Numbered from the stretch's first letter, positions 1 through 10,501 are shown. The stretch: DNA of 64,000 nt from Archivesica marissinica (GCA_014843695.1 CM026387.1:78885536-78949535); one strand, 5' to 3'. Notes: generated from the letters alone by a model not told the origin. Program-made: numbers and translations.

Positions 1-59
1 AAGTTTTTACAAATTACATCCAGTCTACATCCATTATGCCGAATTCTGTCGGACCGAAC

Positions 60-215
60 AAAATACTTCGACATAACCAAAGTTTGACTTAACGAAATTC
101 TATATAAACGGAGCCAGTTATATGTAAAATGATAGTGTCTGAAACGGGACTTTGATCCGACTTCGAGATACCCATAGAATTCGACATAACCGACTTTGAC
201 ATAACGGATGAAGAC
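60..215. repeat. Degenerate repeat with CGACATAAC motifs
   Basis: The motif TTCGACATAACC occurs twice, with related TTGACTTAACG and TTGACATAACGG words between and after. Such reiterated words resemble sub-terminal regions of decayed pogo/Tigger-type DNA transposons, but no complete ends are visible, so the class is a guess. Confidence 0.3.
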
Positions 216-901
216 TGTAGATCAAACGACTTTCTATAAAAGTGTGCACCCCTCTAAACGATGATGATTCCCGTGAACGACACCTGATACACTTCCATTC
301 CTTACAATCTCATGGCAACCGTTTCATTTTCGGGCAGCAATAAATGCTGATGTACCTGCTGATGTATCTTCCTGATATATCAAACCTGCAAACGTGTCTA
401 TATGACATACATGCAAGTCTCTATTGGGTGTATATGGCAAGTTATTCCAGCGTACCTATATGCATGAGAACAGAGAAGAAACCAGTTCTATTTTTAGAAA
501 GTGCTCCTAATCTTGAACCAAATGCTCCATGCAATATGTCGCTGTCATTGTGACCACTAGTGCCAAGTGATTTCAATATTACTCCATACTCGAATATTTA
601 CATCGCTATTGCATTTCCTACAATGAATGTATGTGCCCTGATTACATACATTTTCGCAGGAGGGTTCCCAACTAATGATATTCACGTGACATGCGAACTC
701 TAACTCTAGCGGATTGTTAGGCAGTGTTCATCGCGAGAAAAGGCGTGTGTTACAATTTACGTTGTTCCAAGGATGATCTATTTACCTGTTCCGGCACACG
801 TTAAGTTGCAAATCTGGACTAAAAATACTTTAAATACAAAATGTGCTATCGTTTCCTATGAGAAGAATAATTAATGTAAATATAAGTAATGAATCGAGGG
901 T
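216..901. other. No recognisable feature
   Basis: AT-rich sequence on both strands with short chance ORFs only. No splice-flanked exon, SINE or terminal repeat is recognisable. Confidence 0.5.
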
Positions 902-1021
902 TAATAATTTCCATCAGGGTATGAACTACATTCGGCATGTTTAAAGTTAGCGTGGATGCCTTCGGCTTCCAAACACTTTAACCACGGCCAATGTAGTTCA
1001 TACCCCCGATGGAAACTATTA
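902..1021. mobile_element. Fold-back (palindromic) MITE-like element
   Basis: A 120-bp imperfect palindrome. The outer arms TAATAATTTCCATC and GATGGAAACTATTA continue inward through GTATGAACTACATT and its complement, and the inner part (TTAAAG, GTGG) also pairs weakly, leaving a small TTCGGC loop. Complementarity over almost the whole length indicates a fold-back element. The target duplication is too short to be sure of. Confidence 0.6.
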
Positions 1022-1470
1022 GCCTGCGATTCATTCCTTAAAATGGTTACTGAGTGGAAACGAACCAGTTGGCTATTCATTAATATTGATCTTGGGTGCT
1101 GCATGTCATATGTTGTCATGGTTATGTTCATGTTGTCATGGTTATGGCAAATTATTTCAAAATATCTCCATATATTACATAGATGTACTGTGGAACTCTT
1201 TTTTTCTATTGTAAACAGTGACAGTGATTTTAAATCTACTAAATAGGGTTAACATGAAAAGTGTTGTCATAGTGATCACTTGTACCAATTTTATTTATTT
1301 TAACATTGGACAAAACTTACAGGAAGTAGGGGTTCGATCCAGGTTAAACTTACTAGGCATTATGAACGGTAATCTATGTTGTACATTGTACCCATATACA
1401 AGGTGGCAAAGAGGTACATGATTGGTGACAATTCCAGGAAGTAACATCATATTTACACAGTTCAACCTAG
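1022..1470. other. No recognisable feature
   Basis: AT-rich. It has only a short direct repeat (GTTGTCATGGTTATG, twice at about 1112-1146) and short unsupported frames. Confidence 0.45.
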
Positions 1471-1475
1471 ATTTA

Positions 1476-1860
1476 ACCTTTGTGTCTATCGAAAGATGAA
1501 CATGGGTCAATCTTAGCGCGCCCCCCATTTCCATAAGTGGAGTGGGGCATAACAATCTATATTAACTACTGTTCTTACCAATTCTATTTTTATCAACCAA
1601 TGGCTGCTTGACCTTTGTGTCTGTCGAAAGTTGAACATGGGTCAATCTTAAGAGTGCGCCTCATTTCCATAAGTGGAGTGGGGCATAACAATCTATACTA
1701 ACTACTGTTCTTACCAATTCTATTTTTATCAACCAATGGCTGCTTGACCTTTGTGTCTATCGAAAGATGAACATGCAAATCTATACTAACTACATGTACT
1801 ATATTTATTCTTACCAATTCTATTTTTATCAACCAATGGCTGCTTGACCCAGTGACCAAG
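1476..1860. repeat. Tandem repeat, 135-bp unit, about 3 copies
   Basis: Units start with CCTTTGTGTCTRTCGAAAG at about 1476, 1611 and 1746 (period 135) and end with CAACCAATGGCTGCTTGACC. The third copy has lost the middle block GGTCAATCTTA...GGCATAAC and carries extra sequence near its end. No coding signature. Confidence 0.85.
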
Positions 1861-2115
1861 TAACCTTTGACCCTGGGCAGTGCGACATCTATTCAGCAGT
1901 CCCAAGATGCATTGATTCCTGTTCCCTCCTGAAAATACACGTGTATTGTAATAATTGTCACAAGCATGCTTGTAACCTATACACCGTGGGTAAAGAGCAT
2001 AAGGGAGAAATTGCAGAGCAGCTGGCCGATACTCTCATTTCAGATTCTCATGTACACTCAACCAAATTCCTAATCGGTCACTGTGTTTTACAGTATTCGG
2101 AGCAAACTAATAAAT

Positions 2116-2337
2116 GTCCAATTAGCGCAGTGGTTAGCGTGCTCGTTTCTCACCAATGCAATCGATCCTCGGACCGGGAAGTATGTGAGATTGTACAGTG
2201 GTCGCCAGATCGGACAGGTGGGTTTTCTCCGGGTACCTCCCACACGAATTACCACATTTACACTTTCATCCGCGCCAACGAGAATGATTAATATAAGTTG
2301 TTAAAACTTGCTTTGCAATCGTTGTAAAATAAATAAA
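2116..2337 (+). mobile_element. tRNA-derived SINE (family 2), diverged
   Basis: The tRNA-like head GTCCAATTAGCGCAGTGG (A box) is followed by a damaged B-box region and GGACCGGGAAGTATGTGAG. The body has the GGTTTTCTCCGGGTACCTCC domain shared with the copy at 7757, and the tail is AACTTGCTTTGCAATCGTTG followed by AAATAAATAAA. The CGGTTTCC part of the domain is deleted relative to the other copy. A frame running through it is not a gene. Confidence 0.8.
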
Positions 2338-2396
2338 GTTAAAAAACTTAATAACCATATAATATCATTATTCGTAACATCTTATTTCATATATTT

Positions 2397-3030
2397 TATT
2401 ACAGATTCAGGTCATAATTTTTGGCAGAAGTGAGACAGCATAAGATTGTCTTATTTAATTAATTAACAAAATAGGATTAAAAGTCACAATTTGACAATTT
2501 TGAATAGGAGTGCATTATAATGGGCCATTCCTACTGGACAATATTTTGTATGAAATTTTTTTTAGGGAGAACTTGGGTCCCCAGGGGGTGAAGTCAGGGT
2601 TCCTAGGGCGACTATTTCACCCAGTCGCCTTCTAGAATGAGCTCTAGGTCTTTATAAAAAGAATCGCAGTATAATCATCTGGAATAAATATATAAAATGA
2701 CAATATAACAGGGTTCATTCTAGGTCAGAATTTTTGGGAGAAGTGAGAAAGCGCGTGATCGCTTCCTTAAATGGTGTTCTTTAATATACTTCTCCAAAAT
2801 AGGGTTAACATGCACAGTACAACCATTAAATACAACATTTGAATAGAAGGAGTGCTTTATAATGGGCCAGTGTATCTTACTAGACAACGTTTTGTTTGAA
2901 AATAGTAAAAACCAAAACATAAAACAATTTTGTTTAGGGAGAAGTGGGGCCCCAGAGGGCGAAGTCAGGGGCCCTAGGGCGACTATTTCACCCACATCGC
3001 CCTCTAGAATGATCCCTAATATAAAAATAC
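2397..3030. repeat. Diverged tandem duplication, about 300-330-bp unit
   Basis: Two related blocks. Each has GGTCA(T/G)AATTTTTGG..GAAGTGAGA, a centre with TATAATGGGCCA, GGGAGAA..GGG.CCCCAG, GGGCGACTATTTCACCCA, and CGCCYTCTAGAATGA at the end. Block 1 is about 2409-2640 and block 2 about 2724-3011. The copies differ by many substitutions and indels, so this is an old duplication of an unidentified element. Confidence 0.7.
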
Positions 3031-3116
3031 TAAATATTGTACGATTATTAATTGGTCCAAATATTATAAAACACCAGTTGACCAATTAGGAATTTTGCTG
3101 AGATACCATGTATATA

Positions 3117-3333
3117 GATTTGCTCTACGCAGGTATGTTTACTCTATGATTTGCTCTACGCAGGTATGTTTACTCTATGATTTGCTCTACGCAGGTATGT
3201 TTACTCTATGATTTGCTCTACGCAGGTATGTTTACTCTATGATTTGCTCTACGCAGGTATGTTTACTCTATGATTTGCTCTACGCAGGTATGTTTACTCT
3301 ATGATTTGCTCTACGCAGGTATGTTTACTCTAT
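3117..3333. repeat. 31-bp minisatellite, 7 perfect copies
   Basis: The unit begins GATTTGCTCTACGCAGG and repeats at 3117, 3148, 3179, 3210, 3241, 3272 and 3303 without a mismatch that I can see. The homogeneity implies recent expansion. There are no spacers, so it is not a CRISPR. Confidence 0.95.
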
Positions 3334-3482
3334 GATTTCAGAGAGCTAGGAATACTTAATGCAGATTCACTTGTATATGGCGCTATCCCTGGCATCAATG
3401 AACCAACACTTGTTCAGGGGCATCATCGATCCAATCATGTGGAGACAATACATAAGCTTCAATAGTATGATACTACAAGAAA

Positions 3483-3731
3483 CAGACGGATCTGTAGTCC
3501 AGTGGGTAACATGCTGGACTGGTAATCCAGGGATCGCAGGTTCCATCCCCCTTCTGACCCAAATAAAATTAACAGTCTTTCAGATGGGACTTTAAACCGA
3601 GGTCTCGTGTCGTTGCTGTACACTGTGCACGTAAAAGAACCAGAGACTCTGGAATGGGTCTCTGTATCATTGCACTATCCTCCAAAAATTTAAAATGACT
3701 AATCTCTTCAGGAGGCATCGCTCATATGGGC
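3483..3731 (+). mobile_element. V-SINE (RUDI-like)
   Basis: tRNA-like head with CAGACGG and a near-complement CTTCTG at the acceptor ends, A box TAGTCCAGTGG (with an extra G), anticodon arm CTGGA-CTGGTAA-TCCAG (GGT, Thr-like) and B box GGTTCCATCC. The V domain GATGGGAC.TTAAACCGAGG follows, then GTGCACGTAAAAGAACCAG and TCTCTTCAGGAGGCATCGC. The 3' end is cut at CATATGGG. Confidence 0.9.
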
Positions 3732-3920
3732 TATTATGGTATTTGTTACTACCACATTAGATTATACAAATTTATTTTAGTTTGATTGCGAAACAAGTTC
3801 TTACAACTTATATTAATCACTCTCGAGACCTCATTCCTGATAGAATCTATTGCTACGAGTAAGAGGTGTCGCTCATATGAGCAACCGGTAGACGATAAAT
3901 AAACGTGAAACACAAACAAA
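3732..3920. mobile_element. Scrambled SINE 3' ends
   Basis: A minus-strand tail of SINE family 2 (complement of CTTATATTAATCACTCTC, about 3806-3826) is followed at 3862-3918 by a plus-strand V-SINE tail (GTCGCTCATATGAGCAACCGG then AAATAAACGTGAAACACAAAC). This looks like nested insertion or rearrangement of SINE ends just after the V-SINE at 3483. Confidence 0.6.
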
Positions 3921-3950
3921 CTACAAGAAATCATTAGAAGTGTATGAATG

Positions 3951-5191
3951 TGCTCATCTATATAATCCACGGGAGTAGCTAGCACGAAACTGTTCTTTTG
4001 GGAGTAGCTAGCACGAATGTTCTAAGTACAGATAGATAACTCATCTATATAATCCACGGGAGTAGCTAGCACGAAACTGTTCTAAGTACAGATAGATAAC
4101 TCATCTATATAATCCACGGGAGTAGCTAGCACGAAACTGTTCTAAGTACAGATAGATAACTCATCTATATAATCCACGGGAGTAGCTAGCACGACACTGT
4201 TCTAAGTACAGATAGATAACTCATCTATATAATCCACGGGAGTAGCTAGCACGAAGTTCTCATCTATATAATCCACGGGAGTAGCTAGCACGACACTGTT
4301 CTAAGTACAGATAGATAACTCATCTATATAATCCACGGGAGTAGCCAGCACGAAACTGTTCTGTGTTCTCATCTATATAATCCACGGGAGTAGCTAGCAC
4401 GACACTGTTCTAAGTACAGATAGATAACTCATCTATATAATCCACGGGAGTAGCTAGCACGACACTGTTCTAAGTACAGATAGATAACTCATCTATATAA
4501 TCCACGGGAGTAGCCAGCACGACACTGTTCTAAGTACAGATAGATAACTCATCTATATAATCCATGGGAGTAGCTAGCACGACACTGTTCTAAGTACAGA
4601 TAGATAACTCATCTATATAATCCATGGGAGTAGCCAGCACGAAACTGTTCTAAGTACAGAGAGATAACTCATCTATATAATCCACGGGAGTAGCTAGCAC
4701 GACACTGTTCTAAGTACAGATAGATAACTCATCTATATAATCCACAGGAGTAGCTAGCACGAAACTGTTCTAAGTACAGATAGATAACTCATCTATATAA
4801 TCCACGGGAGTAGCTAGCACGAAACTGTTCTAAGTACAGATAGATAACTCATCTATATAATCCAGGGAGTAGCGGTGTTTAAGTACAGATAGATAATCAT
4901 CTATATAATCCCGGGGTAGCTAGCACGGAACTGTTCTAAGTACAGATGATACTCATCTATATAATCCAGGGAGTAGCTAGCACGGAACTGTTCTAAGTAC
5001 AGATAGATAACTCATCTATATAATCCACGGGAGTAGCTAGCACGGAACTGTTCTAAGTGCATATAGATAACTCATCTATATAATCCACGGGAGTAGCTAG
5101 CACGGAACTGTTCTAAGTGCATATAGATAACTCATCTATATAATCCATGGGAGTAGCTAGCACGGAACTGTTCTAAGTGCATATAGATAAC
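3951..5191. repeat. 60-bp satellite-like tandem array, about 20 copies
   Basis: The unit is CTCATCTATATAATCCACGG, GAGTAGCTAGCACG, then ACTGTTCTAAGTACAGATAGATAA, period 60. Truncated units occur near 3990, 4255 and 4365 and a degraded block lies at about 4860-4960. The last copies share TAAGTGCATATAG, so variants spread locally. Confidence 0.95.
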
Positions 5192-5623
5192 AGAGCATGC
5201 TTATTTAGTCGAACAGTAAAATTAGACATAAGATGAACATAAGAAGCTACATAATAGCCATGCAGGCAACTAAGATGATTTATAAAAGAAAACTAAAGAT
5301 GCAATCTAAACTATAGCTGAAATGAACTCCATGCTGATCCTTCACTGTGGAACCCATTACCAGGTATAGCTGGCATGGTCTTACACTCTGTCCACTCATA
5401 CCCAGAAGATACATGTCTGTTGTAATCTATAATCATGGAATCCGTGTTTGCCAGAAAGGAGATATAAATTCTACAAGTAATATTTCATTTGTTTCAGATA
5501 TTGTTTTTATATACTCTGACTTTCTATCTACTCCATATAATGTTAGTCTTCACGAAAAACTTTTTGAGATACTTGCCCTTTGGGCAAGTGGCTTGAAAAG
5601 TTTACTTGCCCGAATGAACTTCT
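5192..5623. other. Unidentified sequence ending in a palindromic repeat fragment
   Basis: No exon or known element to about 5565. At 5566-5631 ACTTGCCCTTTGGGCAAGT and TTGCCCGAATGAACTTCTAGG begin an older repeat that resumes at 6446 (GTCGGGCATGTGAG and GGGCATCGGGCACCC, to about 6530), interrupted by the insertion at 5632-6445. Confidence 0.4.
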
Positions 5624-5631
5624 AGGTGCCC

Positions 5632-6445
5632 ATATATTTGCAGAATTTTACCCGCTTATTGGCGGTTAAATGTATAGTAGTATATGTAACATAATGTGGC
5701 ATATCATGCATTTATTAGTAATACTTATAATATGGCCATATGAGTAAACAATGTATAAAAGCAAACTAATGTTTTATTATTATTAATATGTTACGATTGT
5801 TCAACCATTGCGACTGGAAGCTATGTTTTGTTTTTGCTTCATACTCTGAGTACGCTTAGGTACGCCTGTCGTTCAGATGGCCGTGTCTTCCCCGGCTTTG
5901 CGCCCTCGGCATATCGCAAGAAACTCGACATGTTTCCATACAGTTGTTTTCATTTGTTAACAGGAAATGACCTAAGCGGTATCGGATCGTTTTGCCCTAA
6001 TTCCCGTTCGCACCGGGTTGTTTCGCCATAAACATAGATATCGGGTAGAATGTGTGAAAATAGTCTGGAGGTGGGTCGTTTCAACCCAGAATTATAGATT
6101 TCGTACTGAGCGACACGATACGTGATTTTTTTTATACCAAATTTGATGATATAATGCATCAATCGGCCGATTCGTCATAGGGCCGAGATGTCAGTAAGCG
6201 AAAACGCGAATTTACACCTGTCCGCTTCTAGACGACTTTCAATTCCGGTGTAAACAATTCGTAATTGTAAAAAATTTAGAAAAACATTTCTACTGTCCAG
6301 TTTATTACAGGGGCCTCCGTGGTCTAAAGCGCTGGCTGTGAGATCACTAACCTCTCACCGCGGTGGTTCGAGTCCCGGGTAAAACCCCAATTAATAAAAA
6401 AAATAAAAATAAAAAATAATTTAAAAAAAAAAACAAAAAAAAAAC
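5632..6445 (+). mobile_element. A-tailed insertion with 8-bp target-site duplication
   Basis: AGGTGCCC occurs immediately left (5624-5631) and right (6446-6453). Removing 5632-6445 rejoins a palindromic repeat smoothly. The right end is a long A-rich tract (about 6390-6445), as expected for a retroposed sequence. The only recognisable part is a tRNA-like segment just before the tail. The first 670 bp are unidentified, so the element may be a chimera in which a SINE landed at the 3' end. Confidence 0.6.
6311..6388 (+). mobile_element. tRNA-like (long variable arm) SINE head or tRNA retropseudogene
   Basis: It shows CCTCCGTGGTCTAAAGCGC (A box), an extended variable region CTAACCTCTCACCGCGG and B box GGTTCGAGTCC, and then runs into an A-rich tail. 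The 5' GGGGCCT and 3' GGGTAAAACCCC do not pair as a proper 7-bp acceptor stem, so I do not call a functional tRNA. Confidence 0.55.
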
Positions 6446-6549
6446 AGGTGCCCGTCGGGCATGTGAGATTGCAAAATGTACACGTCCGTCCCGATTTCTA
6501 CACGTCTCGGGCATCGGGCACCCGGCTAATTTCGCAGACTGTAATGTTA

Positions 6550-7145
6550 AGAGTGGTGGAACCTATGCTCGGCGTATTTTTTCCATTTACGTCCGTATTT
6601 AAAATATTTAAATAGTTTTAACCTATTTTTGCTGACAGATGTGAAGCATGGTTCAATAGCATGCCGTTGTGTGTACCGGTAGCCTAATGCAACTGTTACC
6701 TGACTGGTCCAGTAGCCGAATATAAACAGACAACTTGTTTGGATTTTTTCCCCATCGAAATGATGCAGTTCATGAGCATTTCAGGTAGCTATCCGAATTG
6801 GAAAAAAATGTACAAATATCCAGAAAAAAAGTTTCTTATGAGTTGTAATATTGTTAGTTATTGATGCTACTAAGTCAAAATAATATCTTCAACATTTAAA
6901 AGTGCATAAATAAAAAAGTTCATGTATGCAGTGCATAGGTGCCCTAAAGTATCTAGTTCCCCATGGAAACAGGTGCCGTTGCGATAGCTGTATTGAGGCA
7001 CATGGTCACGTAATGAAGCTAAAATTTTCAACAACATTTTTTGAAAGTTGAGTTCACGACTAAAGAAAATAATAATATACGACAAGTGCATTTAACTTTT
7101 TTTATAGGCCATATGTAGGATTTACGCCGAGCATTTCACCACTCT
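6550..7145. mobile_element. 596-bp MITE with terminal inverted repeats
   Basis: The left end AGAGTGGTGGAACCTATGC..CGGCGTA matches the complement of the right end (TACGCCGAGCATTTCACCACTCT) over about 25 bp with few differences. The flanks carry ATGTTA on both sides (6544-6549, 7146-7151), a plausible 6-bp target duplication; AATGTTAA/TATGTTAA is nearly an 8-bp one. No transposase frame, so it is non-autonomous. Its right end lies 27 bp from the MSH2 exon. The superfamily is unclear. Confidence 0.75.
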
Positions 7146-7171
7146 ATGTTAAAGTGAATCTCGGATCCTAC

Positions 7172-7292
7172 CTTCAACAGCGCTGGGTAACAGATTCAAG
7201 GCTTGCACGGCTGCAGCATCAAGCTTCATATACTGACCGAGGTCAAATGTAGACAACGTAAACTGACCAAAGTTACTCTCATCCGATAGAAG
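7172..7292 (-). CDS. MSH2: MSH2 (DNA mismatch repair MutS homologue) internal exon
   Basis: Read on the minus strand, 121 nt encode 40 codons plus one base, including [18 protein letters not shown] and [10 protein letters not shown]. These match the conserved MSH2 segment around residues 280-320 of the human protein ([20 protein letters not shown]), where the connector domain passes into the lever domain. MSH2 pairs with MSH6 or MSH3 to recognise mismatches in the nucleus. The acceptor is TTATTTGCAG directly before the first codon, and the donor is GAAG/GTAGGA, phase 1. The neighbouring MSH2 exons should lie at higher (upstream) and lower (downstream) coordinates, but I found none in the window, so the introns here are long and TE-rich or the locus is rearranged. 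Intact splice sites argue against a processed pseudogene. Identification rests on recall of the family, not a search. Confidence 0.87.
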
Positions 7293-7385
7293 CTGCAAAT
7301 AATACAATTGACAAATACTAATATAGTTAAATTGAACATCAATAAATAAACTTCTATCACAATGTCTCAGCAGAGCACCATTTAA

Positions 7386-7609
7386 CCCTTTCCCTCATAG
7401 AAGCACCTCTTGACCAATACGACATACATTGACAATGTAGTAGCCAAACCAATGTTCATAATAAAGGCCAGAATCTCATGTAGTCCCAGTAATATCTATG
7501 GCGGTGGGATAGATATGGCAACTACTTATCCAATGCATGATAGCTAAATGGCTGTCATTTGTATGGAGATATAATAGTATATAAACCTAAATCTCTGTGA
7601 AGGAAAGGG
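7386..7609. mobile_element. piggyBac-type MITE, 224 bp
   Basis: It begins CCCTTTCCCTCATAG and ends with the complement of CCCTTTCCTTCACAG (13 of 15 matching), with TTAA on each side (7382-7385, 7610-7613). CCC termini plus TTAA target duplication are hallmarks of the piggyBac superfamily. No coding capacity. It lies in the presumed MSH2 intron, about 90 bp from the acceptor. Confidence 0.75.
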
Positions 7610-7670
7610 TTAAATATCTTACTGGATGCAAAGTTTTATTTATATATAATAATGCGTCTTATCTCGGATA

Positions 7671-7730
7671 GCTGAAAGACAATATACTATACATCTCAGT
7701 GCTGAAAGACAATATACTATACATCTCAGT
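7671..7730. repeat. Perfect 30-bp tandem duplication
   Basis: The 30-bp unit starting GCTGAAAGACAATATACTAT occurs twice head to tail without mismatch. Confidence 0.9.
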
Positions 7731-7756
7731 GAAATACATTACTATTTAAACTATCT

Positions 7757-8000
7757 CCGTCCGATTAGCGCAGTGGTTAGCACGCTCGCTTCTCACCCTT
7801 GCATCCCAGGTTCGATCCTCGGACCGGGAAGTATGTGAGGTGATACGATGGTCGCTAGATCAGACAGGTGGGTTTTCTCTGGGTACTCCGGTTTCCTCCC
7901 ACATGAATGTCCACATTTACACTTTCATCTGCGGCCAATGAGAGTGATTAATATAAATTGTTAGAACTTGCTTTGCAATCGTTATTTAATTTTTTTTTTT
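7757..8000 (+). mobile_element. tRNA-derived SINE (family 2), fuller copy
   Basis: A box region ATTAGCGCAGTGGTTAGC, B box GGTTCGATCC, acceptor-like GTCCGA/TCGGACC. The central domain is GGGTTTTCTCTGGGTACTCC then GGTTTCCTCCCAC, a block widely shared by marine-invertebrate SINEs. The tail is AACTTGCTTTGCAATCGTTA followed by T-rich sequence. Confidence 0.85.
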
Positions 8001-8391
8001 TACATAACTATTGCTTTCAAATGATTTAACCGGAAATATCATTCTGGATGATTTCTCAAAGGTTCACATGGCGGATTCCAATCTGAATGCTGTCATTATT
8101 GACACAACAACCGACCCTATTCAACCACTTTTCTCTATACTAATCTCTTATTCTCGTGCTCCAATTTGATATTTCATGTTCTTCAAATATTCCTTTAAAT
8201 ATTAACCATTTTCTTTTTAACATCCAATACTATTGACTCACTAATACAAGTTCTGAAATTCTTTAGCAAATACCTAGAATAGATTTCACAATTTTCATTG
8301 TTATATATATATTATTCTCCTGCCTATTGTAAATCATTCAATTGATAGGGAGAAGAACTATATACGTTTTCTTTCGTTCTAATCCCTTTCA
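8001..8391. other. No recognisable feature
   Basis: AT-rich sequence without a supported exon or repeat; presumably MSH2 intron if the gene continues 5' on this side. Confidence 0.4.
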
Positions 8392-8570
8392 CAGACGGAT
8401 CTGTAGTCCAGTGGTAACACGTTGGACCGGTAATCCAGGGATCACAAGTTCGATCCACCGTCTGACCCTAATAAAATTAACAGTCTTTCAGATGGGACGT
8501 TAAACCGAGGTCTCGTGTCGGTGCTTTACACTGTGCACGTAAAAGAACCAGAGGAGACTCTGGAATCGGT
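8392..8570 (+). mobile_element. V-SINE truncated by a CA microsatellite
   Basis: Complete tRNA-like head and V domain through GAGGAGACTCTGGAATCGGTC, where the normal continuation (TCTCTGTCTGTATC) is replaced by the CA tract. The 3' third is absent. Confidence 0.9.
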
Positions 8571-9402
<832 letters not shown>

Positions 9403-9667
9403 AGTCGTCTATTGGGGAGGGCCACTAATGTTGTTAGAACTTGTGGCCCAACCCATTTGCTAATTATATATTCGTAATTTGTATGTAATTGTAACATACA
9501 TGTATATAATTCAATTCAATGATTTATTGACAAAAACAATACGGTTTAATGTCACAAACACAAATGAAAATATAGAAGGTGGAAAATTCTACATAGTACT
9601 TATATTATGATATATAATATTAATTTCAGGAGAAAAGTGTGTGGTGTCTACACAAGGTATGAATCAA
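9403..9667. repeat. A-module left flank, copy 1
   Basis: Unidentified sequence starting GGGGAGGGCCACTAATG and including AGGAGAAAAGTGTGTGGTG. It recurs at 31932-32200 with a few indels, so it belongs to the duplicated A block. Confidence 0.6.
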
Positions 9668-9879
9668 AATACATTGTACATACCTGTATGTTGTATAAAT
9701 ACGATTTACCAGCTAATATAAATACATTGTACATACCTGTATGTTGCATAAATACGATTTACCAGCTAATATAAATACATTGTACATACATGTACGTTGT
9801 ATAAATACGATTTACCAGCGAATATAAATACATTGTACATACCTGTATGTTGTAGAAATACGATTTACCAGCTAATATA
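9668..9879. repeat. 53-bp tandem repeat, 4 copies
   Basis: Units with AATACATTGTACATACCTG and ATACGATTTACCAGC start at 9668, 9721, 9774 and 9827. The paralogous site near 32203 has a single copy, so the array expanded in A1 or contracted in A2. Confidence 0.9.
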
Positions 9880-9980
9880 AATACAACTATGAAATCGACT
9901 ATAGATTAATAATCTAGATTTATATATATAGTATGTATATACAGCAATAAAATATTATCAAATAAATGATGTTTATTTTG

Positions 9981-10140
9981 TTTTATTTTTTTTACGTTTA
10001 TTTATCGTCGCTACCAGTTGCCCATATGAGCGACGCCTCCTGAAGATATTAGTCATTTTAGATTTTGGTTCTTTTACGTGCACGGTGTAAAGCACCGACA
10101 CAAGACCTCGGTTTAACGTCCCATCTGAAAGACTGTTAAT
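9981..10140 (-). mobile_element. V-SINE 3' half
   Basis: Minus-strand V-SINE tail, body and V domain ending at AGACTGTTAAT. The tRNA head is missing, and the block GGAGGATAGTGCA...CCTCT between TAGATTTTGG and TTCTTTTACG is deleted, unlike the neighbouring copy. Confidence 0.85.
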
Positions 10141-10232
10141 TGTATTACATTGTAACATTGTATTAGCACAGGTAATGTCCACCTATATACTGTGTAGCCT
10201 AGGGCAACTTACTTGGTATTAGCACAGGTAAT
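10141..10232. repeat. Isolated 56-bp minisatellite unit between two V-SINE pieces
   Basis: One unit (AATGTCCACCTATATACTG, TAGCCTAGGGCAAC) plus part of another sits between two minus-strand V-SINE copies. It is absent from the paralogous A2 site, where the flanking SINE halves are fused. Confidence 0.8.
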
Positions 10233-10501
10233 GTTTTTTTTTATTTTACGTTTATTTATCGCCGCCTCCTGAAAAGATTAGTTATTTTAGATTTTGGAGG
10301 ATAGTGCATGATACAGATAGAGACCCATTCCAGAATCTCCTCTGGTTCTTTTACGTGCACAGTGTAAAGCACCGACACGAGACCTCGGTTTAACGTCCCA
10401 TCTGAAAGACTGTTAATTTTATTATGGTCAGATGGGGGATCGAACCTGTAATCCCTGGATTACCAGTCCAGCGTATTACCACTGGGCTATAGATCCGTCT
10501 G
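10233..10501 (-). mobile_element. V-SINE at the left of module A1
   Basis: Complete from T-rich tail to the tRNA-like head ending CAGACGG on the minus strand. The B box region reads GGTTCGATCCCCCATCTGACC. It faces the plus-strand V-SINE at 11537, making a long inverted repeat around about 1 kb. Confidence 0.92.

Noticed and set aside
1941..2291. 116-codon plus frame
   Set aside because: Its second half is a SINE; no splice or homology support for the first half.
3951..5191. Possible CRISPR array
   Set aside because: Units are directly abutting near-identical repeats without unique spacers, in a eukaryotic context.
5347..5625. 92-codon plus frame
   Set aside because: It runs into the palindromic repeat at 5566-5631, has no recognisable domain and no splice context.
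6311..6388. Functional class II tRNA gene
   Set aside because: The acceptor ends do not pair as a 7-bp stem and an A-rich tail follows; looks retroposed.
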